Assembly (NCBI RefSeq): GCF_027923405.1
Contig: NZ_BQYI01000001.1
Span: forward strand, 4,194,501 to 4,258,500
Direction of reading: 5' to 3'
DNA from: Paenibacillus sp. YYML68
GTDB lineage: Bacteria; Bacillota; Bacilli; Paenibacillales; NBRC-103111
DNA length: 64,000 nucleotides
Shown: in pieces, positions 56,035-64,000 of the stretch
Layout: the number at the start of each line of letters is the position of its first letter
How positions within the stretch are numbered: the stretch's first letter is position 1
Position numbers and translations under genes: made by a program
Notes under the pieces: model-generated
What the model was told of the DNA's origin: nothing
Database searches by the model: none
Seen by the model: only the letters and a program-made list of their open reading frames with translations

Positions 56035-56493
56035 CTATTCAAGTATACCGCTCTGCAAGCTCTTCACCATCAGCATACATCTCAAGTTACGGTCGTAGTA
56101 AGCCGGACGATAGCCAAGACGCTCATAGAACATTCTCGCCTTCCCGTTCGCCTCATCGACCCACAGCGCCGCTTCCTTCAGCCCCTTCACCTGCGCCTTC
56201 CGCTCGGCCAGCTGCATCATCCGCTTGCCGATGCCCTTCCCTTGGTATCTCGGATGCACCGCCAGCAGATCGACCGTTACCCGCTCCCGGTCCAGTTTCA
56301 GCGTAATGAACCCTGCCGCCTGCCGCCCTGCCGTCACCTCGACATACGTCTCGGCTCTTCTTAGCCGCTTGCGCAGCTCCGGACGTGTCAGCTTCAAGCC
56401 CGGCTTCGTTAGTCTCGCATAGGGAAGCAGCTCCTCCTCCACTAGCTGAAAAATGACGCTGTCATCCTTCGATGGTACTCGTTTGCGCAGCAT
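56035..56493 (-). CDS. GNAT-family acetyltransferase
   Basis: 152 residues. The acetyl-CoA site shows VDLLAVHPRYQGKGIGKRMMQLAE (motif A) and ARMFYERLGYRPAYYDRNL (motif B). The acceptor is unknown. Full-length for the family. Confidence 0.88.
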   Translation of the reverse strand: MLRKRVPSKDDSVIFQLVEEELLPYARLTKPGLKLTRPELRKRLRRAETYVEVTAGRQAAGFITLKLDRERVTVDLLAVHPRYQGKGIGKRMMQLAERKAQVKGLKEAALWVDEANGKARMFYERLGYRPAYYDRNLRCMLMVKSLQSGILE

Positions 56494-56575
56494 TGCAGCC
56501 GACCGCCTTTCACCCGCTTCGTAAGCTTTTCCTATAGCTTATGAGCGACAAGGGCGAAATGGCAGGGTAACCGCC

Positions 56576-56665
56576 TTATTTTTTATATTTTTTCGCGACA
56601 AATTGCATGAAGGCTACACAGATCACCAACACACCGGAAATGACGATGATTTGAACCCAGTTCAT
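56576..56665 (-). CDS. 29-residue single-span membrane protein
   Basis: MNWVQIIVISGVLVICVAFM then QFVAKKYKK: one membrane helix and a basic tail. AAAGGAG lies ten bases before the ATG. Its very small size makes it a prediction only. Such proteins are common in spore-formers. Confidence 0.55.
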   Translation of the reverse strand: MNWVQIIVISGVLVICVAFMQFVAKKYKK

Positions 56666-56824
56666 CAGAGGTAAGCTCCTTTACGTTCAATGGTCGATAG
56701 AACATCATACCGAATTGTTGCGATGAGTGTCAAGTGCCAACTATTTACGAACGGCTGTCGCTCGCGTATAATGTTGGTAAGGGAAGAAGCTACAGCCAAT
56801 TCGCAATTGAAGGAGGGGGAACAC

Positions 56825-57517
56825 ATGTTCATTACACCGATCAGTAACGCATTCCGTTCGTATGAGGTGCACACGCAATGGGTAGCCCTCGACCAGGCGA
56901 AGCAGGCTCGGGCCGTCGGACCTGTACGCTCGAAGCAGCCCGGACTGCCGATCATGCCAGAGCTGACCTACAAGCACGATCACTTCGCCAAGCAGACCGC
57001 TCAAGAGCTGTCCGGCGTTATAGATAAAGGCGAGCAGCTGAAGCAAGCCGCTCAAGCTGCAGCCAAGCGCACACCAACGGACGACGCCCAGCTAGCCGAG
57101 ACTGCCGAGCAGGTCGTTCAGAGCTACAACAAGCTCGCTTCCGCTCTATCGGAAGCCGGTCCGCTCCTGCGCCCAGCGGCGAAGAAGCTAGGTGCTAAGC
57201 TATCTGACGAGACGCTGCGCGATATCGGCATTGAGCGGCAGCAGGACGGCACGCTTCAAGTCGATCAACAGCGGCTGCGGGAGGCGGTAAGCGACTCGCC
57301 CGAGCAAGCCAAGGAGCTGCTTCAAGGACCGAACGGACTGCTTGCGCAGCTGGTCGATGCCGCTGAGTCGTTCAGCTCGTCATCCGCAGCTTCTCTGATC
57401 GACACGAGTCACGCTGCCTACCGTTCGCACACCAACTACACCGCAAGCGCCGTGTACGGCCTCCAGACGTATTTGGCCTCACCGATGCGCGGCACACTGC
57501 TGGATGTGCTCATGTAG
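56825..57517 (+). CDS. FliD C-terminus-like protein
   Basis: 230 residues from the ATG behind AAGGAGGGGG; the open frame extends further upstream without signals. The helical middle (VVQSYNKLASALSEAG) and the string DGTLQVDQQRLREAVSDSPEQAKELLQGPNGLLAQLVDAAESF echo the C-terminal domain of the flagellar cap protein FliD. No flagellar genes are adjacent. Function is unknown. A perfect palindromic terminator follows. Confidence 0.65.
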   Translation: MFITPISNAFRSYEVHTQWVALDQAKQARAVGPVRSKQPGLPIMPELTYKHDHFAKQTAQELSGVIDKGEQLKQAAQAAAKRTPTDDAQLAETAEQVVQSYNKLASALSEAGPLLRPAAKKLGAKLSDETLRDIGIERQQDGTLQVDQQRLREAVSDSPEQAKELLQGPNGLLAQLVDAAESFSSSSAASLIDTSHAAYRSHTNYTASAVYGLQTYLASPMRGTLLDVLM

Positions 57518-57555
57518 CGTATGTCTGCTGGATATTGGCAGACGTTCATATGGAT

Positions 57556-57586
57556 GATAAAAGCGGCCGAGCTCGGCCGCTTTTAT
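57556..57586. terminator. Perfect palindromic terminator
   Basis: AAAAGCGGCCGAG followed by its complement, flanked by A and T runs, works on both strands between convergent genes. Confidence 0.9.
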
Positions 57587-57720
57587 GTTTCTGTCCGAGT
57601 AGGACGTAGCGCTCTGATCTGCCTTCTCATCAACAGGTACACATAGTATGAGCAACTCCTCGCAGCCGTCCTGTTTTCTCGTCATCTGGCTGCGAGCAGC
57701 TCCTCTCACTGGCTCTGCCA

Positions 57721-58005
57721 CTACGTCAGCAGGCTGCGACGAACGAGCAGCGACTGCCTCATCGCCTCGCGCTTCACCTGGGCAGTCTGTGGATCAGTCT
57801 CCAGCTGAAACCAGCTGTCTGATCGATACAACTCCAGCAGCGTTCGTTCGGCTGCCAGCCGAGCTGCACCTTCATTTTGCAGCAAGTAGAAAGCGATCTG
57901 GTAGCTGTAGGTCTCATACCGCCTCAAGCAGTCTGTCTTATCGCTGAAGCTCAGCCTCGATCTCGTCCTCGGCTCCCTCTTTTCTCGCCGCAACAAGCCT
58001 AACAT
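57721..58005 (-). CDS. Hypothetical basic helical protein
   Basis: 94 residues from the ATG at 58005, eight bases behind AGGGGG. The N-terminus is basic (LLRREKREPRTRSR) and the rest helical (SYQIAFYLLQNEGAARLAAERTLLELYRSDSWFQ), faintly like a truncated sigma-factor region. I do not recognise it. Confidence 0.55.
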   Translation of the reverse strand: MLGLLRREKREPRTRSRLSFSDKTDCLRRYETYSYQIAFYLLQNEGAARLAAERTLLELYRSDSWFQLETDPQTAQVKREAMRQSLLVRRSLLT

Positions 58006-58151
58006 TTCCATATTCCCCCTCACGTCCCAATACGTGCTTGCTCTTATACACCATTAGACGACGTAAGCAGGTGAAACCACTCGGTGCTTTATAAAATTTC
58101 ACAAATAACCAATGGTTGATAAACGAAGGCTGGCTGTGGTCTACTTACCTA

Positions 58152-58691
58152 TTACAGAGTAAGCTTGATCGTCCGAATGACCTCGCCAGACTTATCGAGA
58201 AAATGAACATAAGACGGCTGCTTCAACGCTTCTTCCTGAATCTGCACTTTGACTATGAAATATTCGCTCTCAGGGAATTCCAGCTCGGGATGATCGTCGT
58301 TCACCGAAGCTACCGCTTGGTGTATTCCCAACGTATTGCGCCCTGACAGAAACAGATAACTCACATTGTTCGTATCTACCTTGCGAATGTCGATCCAGCT
58401 CGTTCCGGTGCTGGCAGAGTGTAGCTTGTAGCGACCATTCCATCCCTCCTCGAACTCAGCCAGTCCCACGTAATTCCACGCCCGATACAGCACGTGGAGC
58501 TTATGACCCGTCTGTTCGACCAGCTTCAGGTCGATCTCTGCATGCTCTGCGTGCAGTCGAGTGGCAATGGCAGCTCGAAGCTCGGAGTGATGGTCGCGCG
58601 TTGGGTAATGCTTTAGACCCATCAAGTAAGTTACAGCCATCCCCGCTACAATCAACATAGACATCACGAGCATTGTGCTATAGCGCTTCAT
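58152..58691 (-). CDS. Hypothetical membrane-anchored protein
   Basis: 179 residues from the ATG eight bases behind GGAG. One N-terminal membrane anchor (MLVMSMLIVAGMAVTYLMG) precedes an extracytoplasmic part of mixed strands (LHVLYRAWNYVGLAEFEEGWNGRYK). No cysteine lipobox. Function is unknown. Confidence 0.7.
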   Translation of the reverse strand: MKRYSTMLVMSMLIVAGMAVTYLMGLKHYPTRDHHSELRAAIATRLHAEHAEIDLKLVEQTGHKLHVLYRAWNYVGLAEFEEGWNGRYKLHSASTGTSWIDIRKVDTNNVSYLFLSGRNTLGIHQAVASVNDDHPELEFPESEYFIVKVQIQEEALKQPSYVHFLDKSGEVIRTIKLTL

Positions 58692-58863
58692 AACGTATTC
58701 TCCAGACACTCATTTTGTTTGCCTCCCCCACTACATTACCATTCACACTTCACCCCTGTAAATGATTACCTCCCGCTTCAATACATTCTCCTTCTATGCC
58801 TAATTCCTCGGATTATAGTACAATAGATTCCAACAATCGAACTTATCCGAAGGAGTCCTTCCG

Positions 58864-59697
58864 GTGCAAGACCAAATCCAAGCTCTCATTCAGCGCTTCA
58901 TGCACTATCACGGCTACACCCCTGACCTCGTGACGCCTCGCACGTTCAGCGAGAAGCTGCAGTGGATCAAGCTGCACGGCCAGCTCGAGCGGTTCGCACC
59001 CTATGCAGACAAATACGAGGTGCGCGAATATGTAGCGCGGACGATTGGCGAGCCCCATCTCATCCCGCTCATAGGCGTGTACGAGCGCACACAGGACGTC
59101 GACCTCGACAGCCTGCCCAGCGCCTTCATCATGAAGGCAACGCACGGCTCCGGCTGGAACCGGATCGTCCACGATAAGCAGACCGTCGATTGGGCAGACA
59201 CATGTGCCCAGCTGGATCAATGGCTCGCGACGAGCTTCGGCGAGCAATCAGGGGAAGCGTGCTACACGCCAATACGCGGTCGAGTCGTCATCGAGGAGCT
59301 CATCACCGATCCGCTTGGTGATCTCAAGGATTACAAGCTCTTCTGCTTCCACGGCAAGGTGAGAATGATTCAGGTCGATGCGGAGCGGTACGGCGATCAT
59401 AAGCGTAACTTATATGACGCGGAGTGGACCCAGCTTCCGGCTCGGCTGCGCTTCGATAACATCACCGAGCCTGTCGAGAAGCCTGCGCAGCTCGATGAGT
59501 TGATCGCCATCGCCGAGAGGCTGGCGGAGCCGTTCCCATTCGTTCGCGTTGACCTGTATTATACGAGCGGCCGCATCTACTTCGGAGAGCTGACGTTCGC
59601 ACCTGGAAATGGCTTCCTTAAGTTCGAGCCGTTCGCTTACGACCAGCTGCTCGGAGAGTGGCTGGATTTGAGTAAGTGTCAAATTCATCACACCTAG
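58864..59697 (+). CDS. TupA-like ATP-grasp protein
   Basis: 277 residues. The pattern TPRTFSEKLQWIKLHG, FIMKATHGSGWN, VIEELI, DYKLFCFHGKVRMIQVDAERY and YFGELTFAPGNGFLKFEP is that of TupA-like ATP-grasp enzymes, which occur in polysaccharide (teichuronopeptide, capsule) gene sets. The start is GTG behind AAGGAG. It stands alone. Its acceptor is unknown. Confidence 0.85.
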   Translation: MQDQIQALIQRFMHYHGYTPDLVTPRTFSEKLQWIKLHGQLERFAPYADKYEVREYVARTIGEPHLIPLIGVYERTQDVDLDSLPSAFIMKATHGSGWNRIVHDKQTVDWADTCAQLDQWLATSFGEQSGEACYTPIRGRVVIEELITDPLGDLKDYKLFCFHGKVRMIQVDAERYGDHKRNLYDAEWTQLPARLRFDNITEPVEKPAQLDELIAIAERLAEPFPFVRVDLYYTSGRIYFGELTFAPGNGFLKFEPFAYDQLLGEWLDLSKCQIHHT

Positions 59698-59908
59698 GAC
59701 GTGTCTGAAAACTATCGAATAAAGTGGTTAGAAATAAACGATGAACAGTGGGAACAAATTAAAGACATGTTCCCGCCCTATCGAACAGGACCAAATTAAG
59801 TGATCGAACTATGTTTAAGGCCATTCTTTGGATCAAGTCATTGCTGGCGTTTGTTTATGATGCGTCCATCTTCAGGTTTAACTCAATAATGAGTTTTCAG
59901 ACATCGCC
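59697..59908 (+). mobile_element. 212-bp remnant of an IS5-family element
   Basis: The ends are inverted copies (GTGTCTGAAAACT at the left, AGTTTTCAGACAT at the right). Between them two short frames read like the start of IS5-type transposases: EINDEQWEQIKDMFPPYRTG, then, in another frame, DRTMFKAILWI. Most of the gene is deleted, leaving a MITE-like relic. Confidence 0.75.
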
Positions 59909-59987
59909 TATATAGATGCATCTTGCTGCAGAGCTTGTAGCACGGTTATTTATTTCACTAACCTTCATACCACATGTCCTCAATATT

Positions 59988-60420
59988 CTATTCGTATTCG
60001 CTATCAAAATTTAAATATTGATAATCATTAATTTCATCTAATTCATTTAATAACTTTCTATATTTCAACTGGACGGACTTTTCTGGTCTCGCCTCTAACT
60101 TAGTTTCTATGAAATTTCTTACATATTCACTCGCTTGCGTATTAATTATTGAATGAATAAATCTCCATATTTCTTCTTCATAACAATATGATATTTTTTC
60201 GAAAGCTAAATCGAACATTTTCTCGAAAGTTAATGTGTCTGCTACGGGTCTCTCTTTTATTAACTCGTATAATTTTGATATATTTTTATCTGTGATAGCT
60301 TTATCATATTCCAACAATATATACTCATCAAATTTTTGGTTATTATAGGAGTTAATCATCTTAATAAACTTCGAAGTGTTTTTATTTTCAACTTCATTAC
60401 CCATAAAATCATAGTCATGC
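59988..60420 (-). pseudogene. C-terminal part of a gene interrupted by a transposon
   Basis: An AT-rich reading frame (HDYDFMGNEVENKNTSKFIKM...YLNFDSEYE) ends at 59988. Its upstream part lies beyond the transposon at 63608-63852. Removing 60421-63600 and one copy of the 7-bp duplication joins them in frame as ...LNSEDWHDYDFMGNE.... The predicted protein is acidic and helical. I do not recognise it; proteins of this look include immunity proteins, but that is a guess. Confidence 0.75.
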
Positions 60421-60625
60421 TGTCGTCGCTCACTTCCAATGTCGGAAGATGGGCGGCTATTTCTCATATACGCTGACGGTACAGCAAGGATATAATTGGC
60501 GGAGGGGCAGCCTGAATGTGCCGACAATCATAAGGAGTTAAGGCGATTGACAAAAAAACAGGGAGACGTCAAGGTTTGGCGGCCTCGTCTCCCTGTTCAC
60601 CACAGCTTTCGCCTCTATTATCGTA

Positions 60626-61231
60626 GTGGATTGGGACATCGATGTAAAGAGCTATTTATTACGATGCGAGGACGGCTTGCCGGAAGCCGACCGGCCTGTC
60701 GGATGCAAGCACTGTCACTCCGAGCGCAAGCCGCATCGGCACGGGAAGTTTACGCGTATGCTGTACACGCTGGAGGAGGCGCTCTCCATCCCTATATTCC
60801 GTTTTCGATGTCCAGACTGCGAGCGTGCGATTAGCATCGTGCCTTCTTTCGTGGAGCGGCATCATCAGGCAGCGGTCGATGTCAAGGAGACCGTCGTCCT
60901 CGCGGGAGAGGATGGCTTGAGCTTGTCTGAGATCGCAGCAGAAAGCCAGGCGTATGCGGGCGGACCCTACGCCGAGAAGACGCTATGGCGATGGCGTCGA
61001 TGCTGGGAGCAGCGTCGAATTGCGCAAGAAGCTCGGGTGTGGGCAACGCTTTTTCATGAAGGCATGGATGCGGCCTTACCTCGCGAACGCCGCTCTGCCT
61101 GGAAGGCGCTGTGGGCCGCTTGGCGTCAGCTTGAACGCCCGGGCAGGCTCCTTTCTGTCTTCTTGCGAATGGAGCGCTCATTTCAGGTGACGGTAGGCCC
61201 ACTTCATCCCACAAAAGCTGGGTATGGCTGA
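60626..61231 (+). CDS. Transposon-encoded zinc-binding protein, DUF6431-like
   Basis: About 201 residues. Two CxxC-type pairs (CKHCHSERKPHRHGKF and FRCPDCERAIS) suggest a zinc ribbon. The rest is helical and basic. Proteins of this look accompany DDE/AAA transposons in Bacilli (DUF6431, from memory). The start is unclear: the frame is open before the GTG at 60626 (ASIIVVDWDIDVK) but has no standard start or ribosome site. Confidence 0.6.
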   Translation: MDWDIDVKSYLLRCEDGLPEADRPVGCKHCHSERKPHRHGKFTRMLYTLEEALSIPIFRFRCPDCERAISIVPSFVERHHQAAVDVKETVVLAGEDGLSLSEIAAESQAYAGGPYAEKTLWRWRRCWEQRRIAQEARVWATLFHEGMDAALPRERRSAWKALWAAWRQLERPGRLLSVFLRMERSFQVTVGPLHPTKAGYG

Positions 61232-61302
61232 GGGTGCCTCTTTCCCCTCACAATGGACGGAGGATACCCTGTACCCATGAACATGCTGAAGGAGGATGAA
61301 CC

Positions 61303-62688
61303 ATGTCTCATCAGATTACAAAGGAACAGATTGCCCTAGCGCGGTATGCGCTTATTGCCCCCATCGTCAGCCGTCAAACCCCGCTTGCGCCGGGGGAGCT
61401 GGGAGCGTGGCTTCGCGAAACCGCAAGCCGCATGTACGAGCTTCCCGGAAGTCGTCGTCAGCAGGTCAGCGTTCGGACGCTGGAACGGTACCTAGAAGCG
61501 TACCGCAAGGGGGGATGGGAGGCGCTGATGCCGCGCGAGCGAGCAACAGACGGACGTACCCGGCTGGCTCCAAGCTTACTGCAGCAAGCCATTGAGCTGC
61601 GACGGCAACGGCCAGCTCGCAGCGTGGAGCAGCTGATCTTCCTGCTCGAAGAGAGCGGAGCAGCCGCCCCGGGCCAAATCGCCGTTAGCACATTAGCCAG
61701 GCACCTCAGACGAGCTGGCGTCAGCCGCGGACAAGTCATAGAAGCGAGTTCGGCTCAGACGTTTCGCCGCTTTGAGGCGGAAGATATATTAGAGCTGCTG
61801 CAGGCAGACTTCAAGCACTTCGTCTACTTGCCTGATCCGAAGGAGCCGAAGAAGAAGCGAAAGACCATTCTGCTGGCCATCCTCGATGACTACAGCCGAT
61901 ACGTGGTGCAGGCTCAAATCTATTGGGACGAGCAACTGCCTCGGCTAGAGGACAGCTTGAAAAAAGCAATCCTCCGTCACGGCATTCCGGAGATGTTCTA
62001 TTGTGACAACGGCTCCGCTTTCTCGGCTCACCATTTAGCCCGTATTTGCGGGCGGCTCGGCATTGAGCTTCGGCATAGTAGACCTTACCGGCCTCAAGGT
62101 CGTGGGAAGGTAGAGCGTCTGTTCCAGTTTGTCGATAGCAGCTTCCGCCCCGAGGTGCAGGCGCTCATCGACCGGGGAGAAGTGACGACGCTGGAGGACG
62201 TAAACCAAGCGCTTCGCAGCTGGCTGGATGGTTACTACCATCTCCGCGTGCACAGCAGCACGAAACAGACGCCGCATGAACGCTTCGAGGCAAGCACGAA
62301 GGCGCGCAAGCGCAGGCCGCTTACCGAGTTGAATGAGATGTTCCTATGGGAAGAGGAGCGCACCGTAGACAAAACCGGCTGTATCCAGCTGTCCGGTAAC
62401 ACCTATGAGGTCGACAGCGAGCTTGCCCGTAAGCGAATCGCGCTTCGATACGATCCGTACGACTTGACAGAGCTGCAGGTCTGGTTCGAGGGCAAGCGAT
62501 ACGCCGATGCGGTGCCGATCGATCTGAAAAAGCGTCGCAAGCGCAAGCCGGATGAAGTGAAGCCTGTAGAGGTCGAGACGTCGGCGGAGACATTGTCGTT
62601 CGTTGAGCTTGCCGAGAAGAAGCGTCAGGCGCAGTGGGAGCAAGATGAAGTGAGCTATGCACAGCGTCAAGGTGGTGAGGTGCGATGA
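61303..62688 (+). CDS. DDE (rve-type) transposase, TnsB/IS481-like
   Basis: 461 residues. Two helix-turn-helix regions (~25-150) bind the ends. The RNase H-like core has Asp (LLQADFKHFVY), Asp (YCDNGSAFS) and Glu (QGRGKVERLFQ). A Mu-type beta-barrel tail (GCIQLSGNTYEVDSELARKR) follows. AAGGAGG lies before the ATG. It overlaps the ATPase start by four bases (ATGA). Confidence 0.92.
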   Translation: MSHQITKEQIALARYALIAPIVSRQTPLAPGELGAWLRETASRMYELPGSRRQQVSVRTLERYLEAYRKGGWEALMPRERATDGRTRLAPSLLQQAIELRRQRPARSVEQLIFLLEESGAAAPGQIAVSTLARHLRRAGVSRGQVIEASSAQTFRRFEAEDILELLQADFKHFVYLPDPKEPKKKRKTILLAILDDYSRYVVQAQIYWDEQLPRLEDSLKKAILRHGIPEMFYCDNGSAFSAHHLARICGRLGIELRHSRPYRPQGRGKVERLFQFVDSSFRPEVQALIDRGEVTTLEDVNQALRSWLDGYYHLRVHSSTKQTPHERFEASTKARKRRPLTELNEMFLWEEERTVDKTGCIQLSGNTYEVDSELARKRIALRYDPYDLTELQVWFEGKRYADAVPIDLKKRRKRKPDEVKPVEVETSAETLSFVELAEKKRQAQWEQDEVSYAQRQGGEVR

Positions 62689-63476
62689 CACGACGTCCCT
62701 TTACGCGCGAGGTGGAGCCGTGCTACGAGTTTCAAGGACACCGGGAAGCGTACGCCCGACTAAGCATGGCGGTCGAGAACCGGCTGCTCGGTGTCTTGAC
62801 CGGTGAAGTGGGCAGCGGAAAATCCGCTCTATTGCGGCGTTTATTCCGATCGCTGGACACGATGCGCACACATCCGATCTACATCAGCATGGCGGACCTG
62901 AAGCCAAGAGACTTTTACGGACAGCTTCTGGCGCACGTCGATGAAGAGGCCCCTTACTCCGTCGCGAAGGCGCGTCGGTTGTGGGGCGAGGTGATGTCTC
63001 GGCGGGAGGCGCAGGGAGAGCGCAACATTCTCGTCGTCATCGACGAAGCTCACGAAATGAACGAAGCGATGCTGCTGGAGCTGCGCTTTGTGATGAGTCA
63101 CCAGATGGATGCGAGGTCGCTATTCCCTGTACTGCTTGCGGGTCAGCCGGAGCTACGGAAGAAGCTACGCTTGAAGAAGTATGAGTCGATTAGCCAGCGC
63201 ATCGGCATCCAGTACCATCTAAGCGGGATGAGCCGTGAGGAGACGGCGGGCTACGTCCGTCATCATATGGGAGCGGCTGAGCTGCAGCGGCCTGTGTTTT
63301 CCGACAGTGCGATCCAGATGCTGCACGCAGCAAGCCAGGGCATCCCACGAGTGGTGAACCAAATTTGCAGCCAAGCGCTCTATGACGTCGAGCGTTCGGA
63401 CGCCGAAGTAGTCGAGGATGGGCACATTGGGCGTGTGCTGTCTGATATGGACCGACAGCGAGGGACGGCGGGATAA
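62685..63476 (+). CDS. AAA ATPase, TnsC/ExeA-like transposition protein
   Basis: 263 residues. Walker A is LTGEVGSGKSALLRRL, Walker B NILVVIDEAHEM and sensor 1 FPVLLAGQPELRKKL. The arginine-finger region QGIPRVVNQIC is typical of ExeA/TnsC-type proteins. It would select target DNA and activate the DDE transposase, with which it is translationally coupled. Confidence 0.9.
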   Translation: MTRRPFTREVEPCYEFQGHREAYARLSMAVENRLLGVLTGEVGSGKSALLRRLFRSLDTMRTHPIYISMADLKPRDFYGQLLAHVDEEAPYSVAKARRLWGEVMSRREAQGERNILVVIDEAHEMNEAMLLELRFVMSHQMDARSLFPVLLAGQPELRKKLRLKKYESISQRIGIQYHLSGMSREETAGYVRHHMGAAELQRPVFSDSAIQMLHAASQGIPRVVNQICSQALYDVERSDAEVVEDGHIGRVLSDMDRQRGTAG

Positions 63477-63544
63477 CCGCCGTTTTTCCGCTACTGCGAT
63501 GATTGGCGTTAGCATTCTCAATGGAGTGACGTGGCTGACGCACA

Positions 63545-63596
63545 AACGCTCACGTCATTGGCGGTGATGATTGCACCGACAAATTACGTGAGCGTT
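63545..63596. repeat. 11-bp inverted repeat at the transposon right end
   Basis: AACGCTCACGT (63545-63555) and ACGTGAGCGTT (63586-63596) are perfect inverted copies. The outer one is part of the terminal repeat. Probably two transposase sites facing each other. Confidence 0.7.
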
Positions 63597-63607
63597 GACA
63601 GTCATGC

Positions 63608-63852
63608 CAATCTTCACTATTCAAGATATTATCTCTATTATCCACATTAGGTGTATAGAGTGAAATTGAGAGTTTCAGAAGCTTGTCTCCCATATCTGAT
63701 AGCTCACCGATTTTGTCCAAAGCATCGAATAAAGAGACAACTAAGTTTTGTTCCTTAAAGTAAGATCTGTTTTCTGTATCAATGTTTTGTGATATTTTTT
63801 TTAATAGTTCACTTAGTTCTGCCTCATTTAATCTATAACCTGAATCAGTAGC
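63608..63852 (-). pseudogene. Upstream part of the transposon-interrupted gene
   Basis: On the minus strand the frame reads NATDSGYRLNEAELSELLKK...LYTPNVDNRDNILNSEDW and joins the part at 59988-60420 once the transposon is removed. Its start is missing: from about 63853 the sequence changes to another insertion sequence. The gene therefore appears to be hit twice. Confidence 0.7.
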
Positions 63853-64000
63853 GTTGCATAAAAACTAACACGCGAACAGATTGGACAAATTGTGCTATTA
63901 TTGTAATAAATAGGTCGTACTCTGTAACAAAAAACTCCTAAAATTAGGGTAACAGGTAGCCCTGTCCAAATCCCTAACTTAGGAGATACGCATGGACAAG
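63853..64000 (+). mobile_element. Left end of another insertion sequence (continues past the window)
   Basis: From about 63853 (GTTGCATAAAAACTAACACG) non-coding sequence leads to an ATG at 63992 (MDK...) behind AGGAG. The short start and layout resemble IS4-type elements, but the family cannot be fixed from three codons. A long hairpin hides the ribosome site. Confidence 0.5.
63935..63985 (+). promoter_or_regulatory. Hairpin covering the transposase ribosome site
   Basis: CTCCTAAAATTAGGG pairs with CCCTAACTTAGGAG (one mismatch), enclosing ACAGG...CCTGT. The AGGAG site lies in the 3' arm. In several IS elements such hairpins block translation of transcripts that enter from outside. Confidence 0.6.

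Larger units (their letters stand above)
60421..63600 (+). mobile_element. Complete 3,180-bp DDE/AAA transposon with 7-bp target duplication
   Basis: The ends, read inwards, are TGTC-GT-CGCTCAC-N6-TGTCGG (left) and TGTC-AA-CGCTCAC-N6-TGTCGG (right). GTCATGC flanks both sides (60414-60420, 63601-63607). The cargo is a zinc-binding protein, a DDE transposase and an AAA ATPase, all rightward. The right end also holds a large inverted repeat of CGCTCACGT. The layout is like Tn552/IS481-ExeA-type elements, which use a Mu/TnsB-like transposase and its ATPase. Confidence 0.88.

Overview
The window looks like chromosome of a spore-forming Firmicute, most likely Paenibacillus or a close relative. Signs are the sspI spore-protein gene behind a textbook sigma-G promoter, a YjcZ-type tiny sporulation protein, a YheC/D ATP-grasp protein, YesM/YesN-type two-component genes beside a CUT1 sugar ABC transporter, and strong GGAGG ribosome sites. 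Most of it is fairly GC-rich; the 32-44 kb stretch is clearly AT-rich and foreign.

Layout. 1-3.1 kb: a decayed AraC-type regulator and an AT-rich gene fusing a catalytically dead alpha/beta-hydrolase fold to a BTAD/SARP-like regulator module. 3.1-14.2 kb: a sulfated-sugar uptake and breakdown locus (binding protein, two permeases, D-galactonate dehydratase, two cytoplasmic sulfatases) divergent from its sensor kinase and AraC response regulator. 14.2-19.3 kb: pckA, a secreted protein, a YjcZ protein and a UvrD-type helicase. 19.4-28.3 kb: signalling genes (two GGDEF proteins, one also EAL; a soluble PAS-chemoreceptor) around a tandem triplication of a 223-residue membrane protein.

28,425-44,101 is the highlight: a 15.7-kb element with Tn7-like ends (TGT termini, three contiguous 22-bp repeats at the right end, spaced repeats at the left end, 6-bp target duplication GCTACA). 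It sits just past the stop codon of a TrmH-family methyltransferase gene. Its cargo is anti-phage type: a Septu-like ATPase/HNH pair, and a four-gene operon joining a Gabija-like pair (OLD-TOPRIM nuclease, UvrD helicase) to a giant sacsin-like GHKL ATPase and a NERD-nuclease helicase. Regulators and an IS66 scrap lie near the right end. No transposase for the ends is present.

44.1-59.7 kb is core genome: ysgA, a KtrA/C-type potassium regulator, sspI, a LacI regulator, YheC/D, a glycosyltransferase, prfC, a phosphoesterase, a cyclase, zwf, ywmB and several small genes. 59.7-64 kb is mobile: a 212-bp IS5-derived remnant and a complete 3,180-bp DDE/AAA transposon (60,421-63,600, 7-bp target duplication GTCATGC) inside a gene that a second IS, running off the window, also appears to interrupt.
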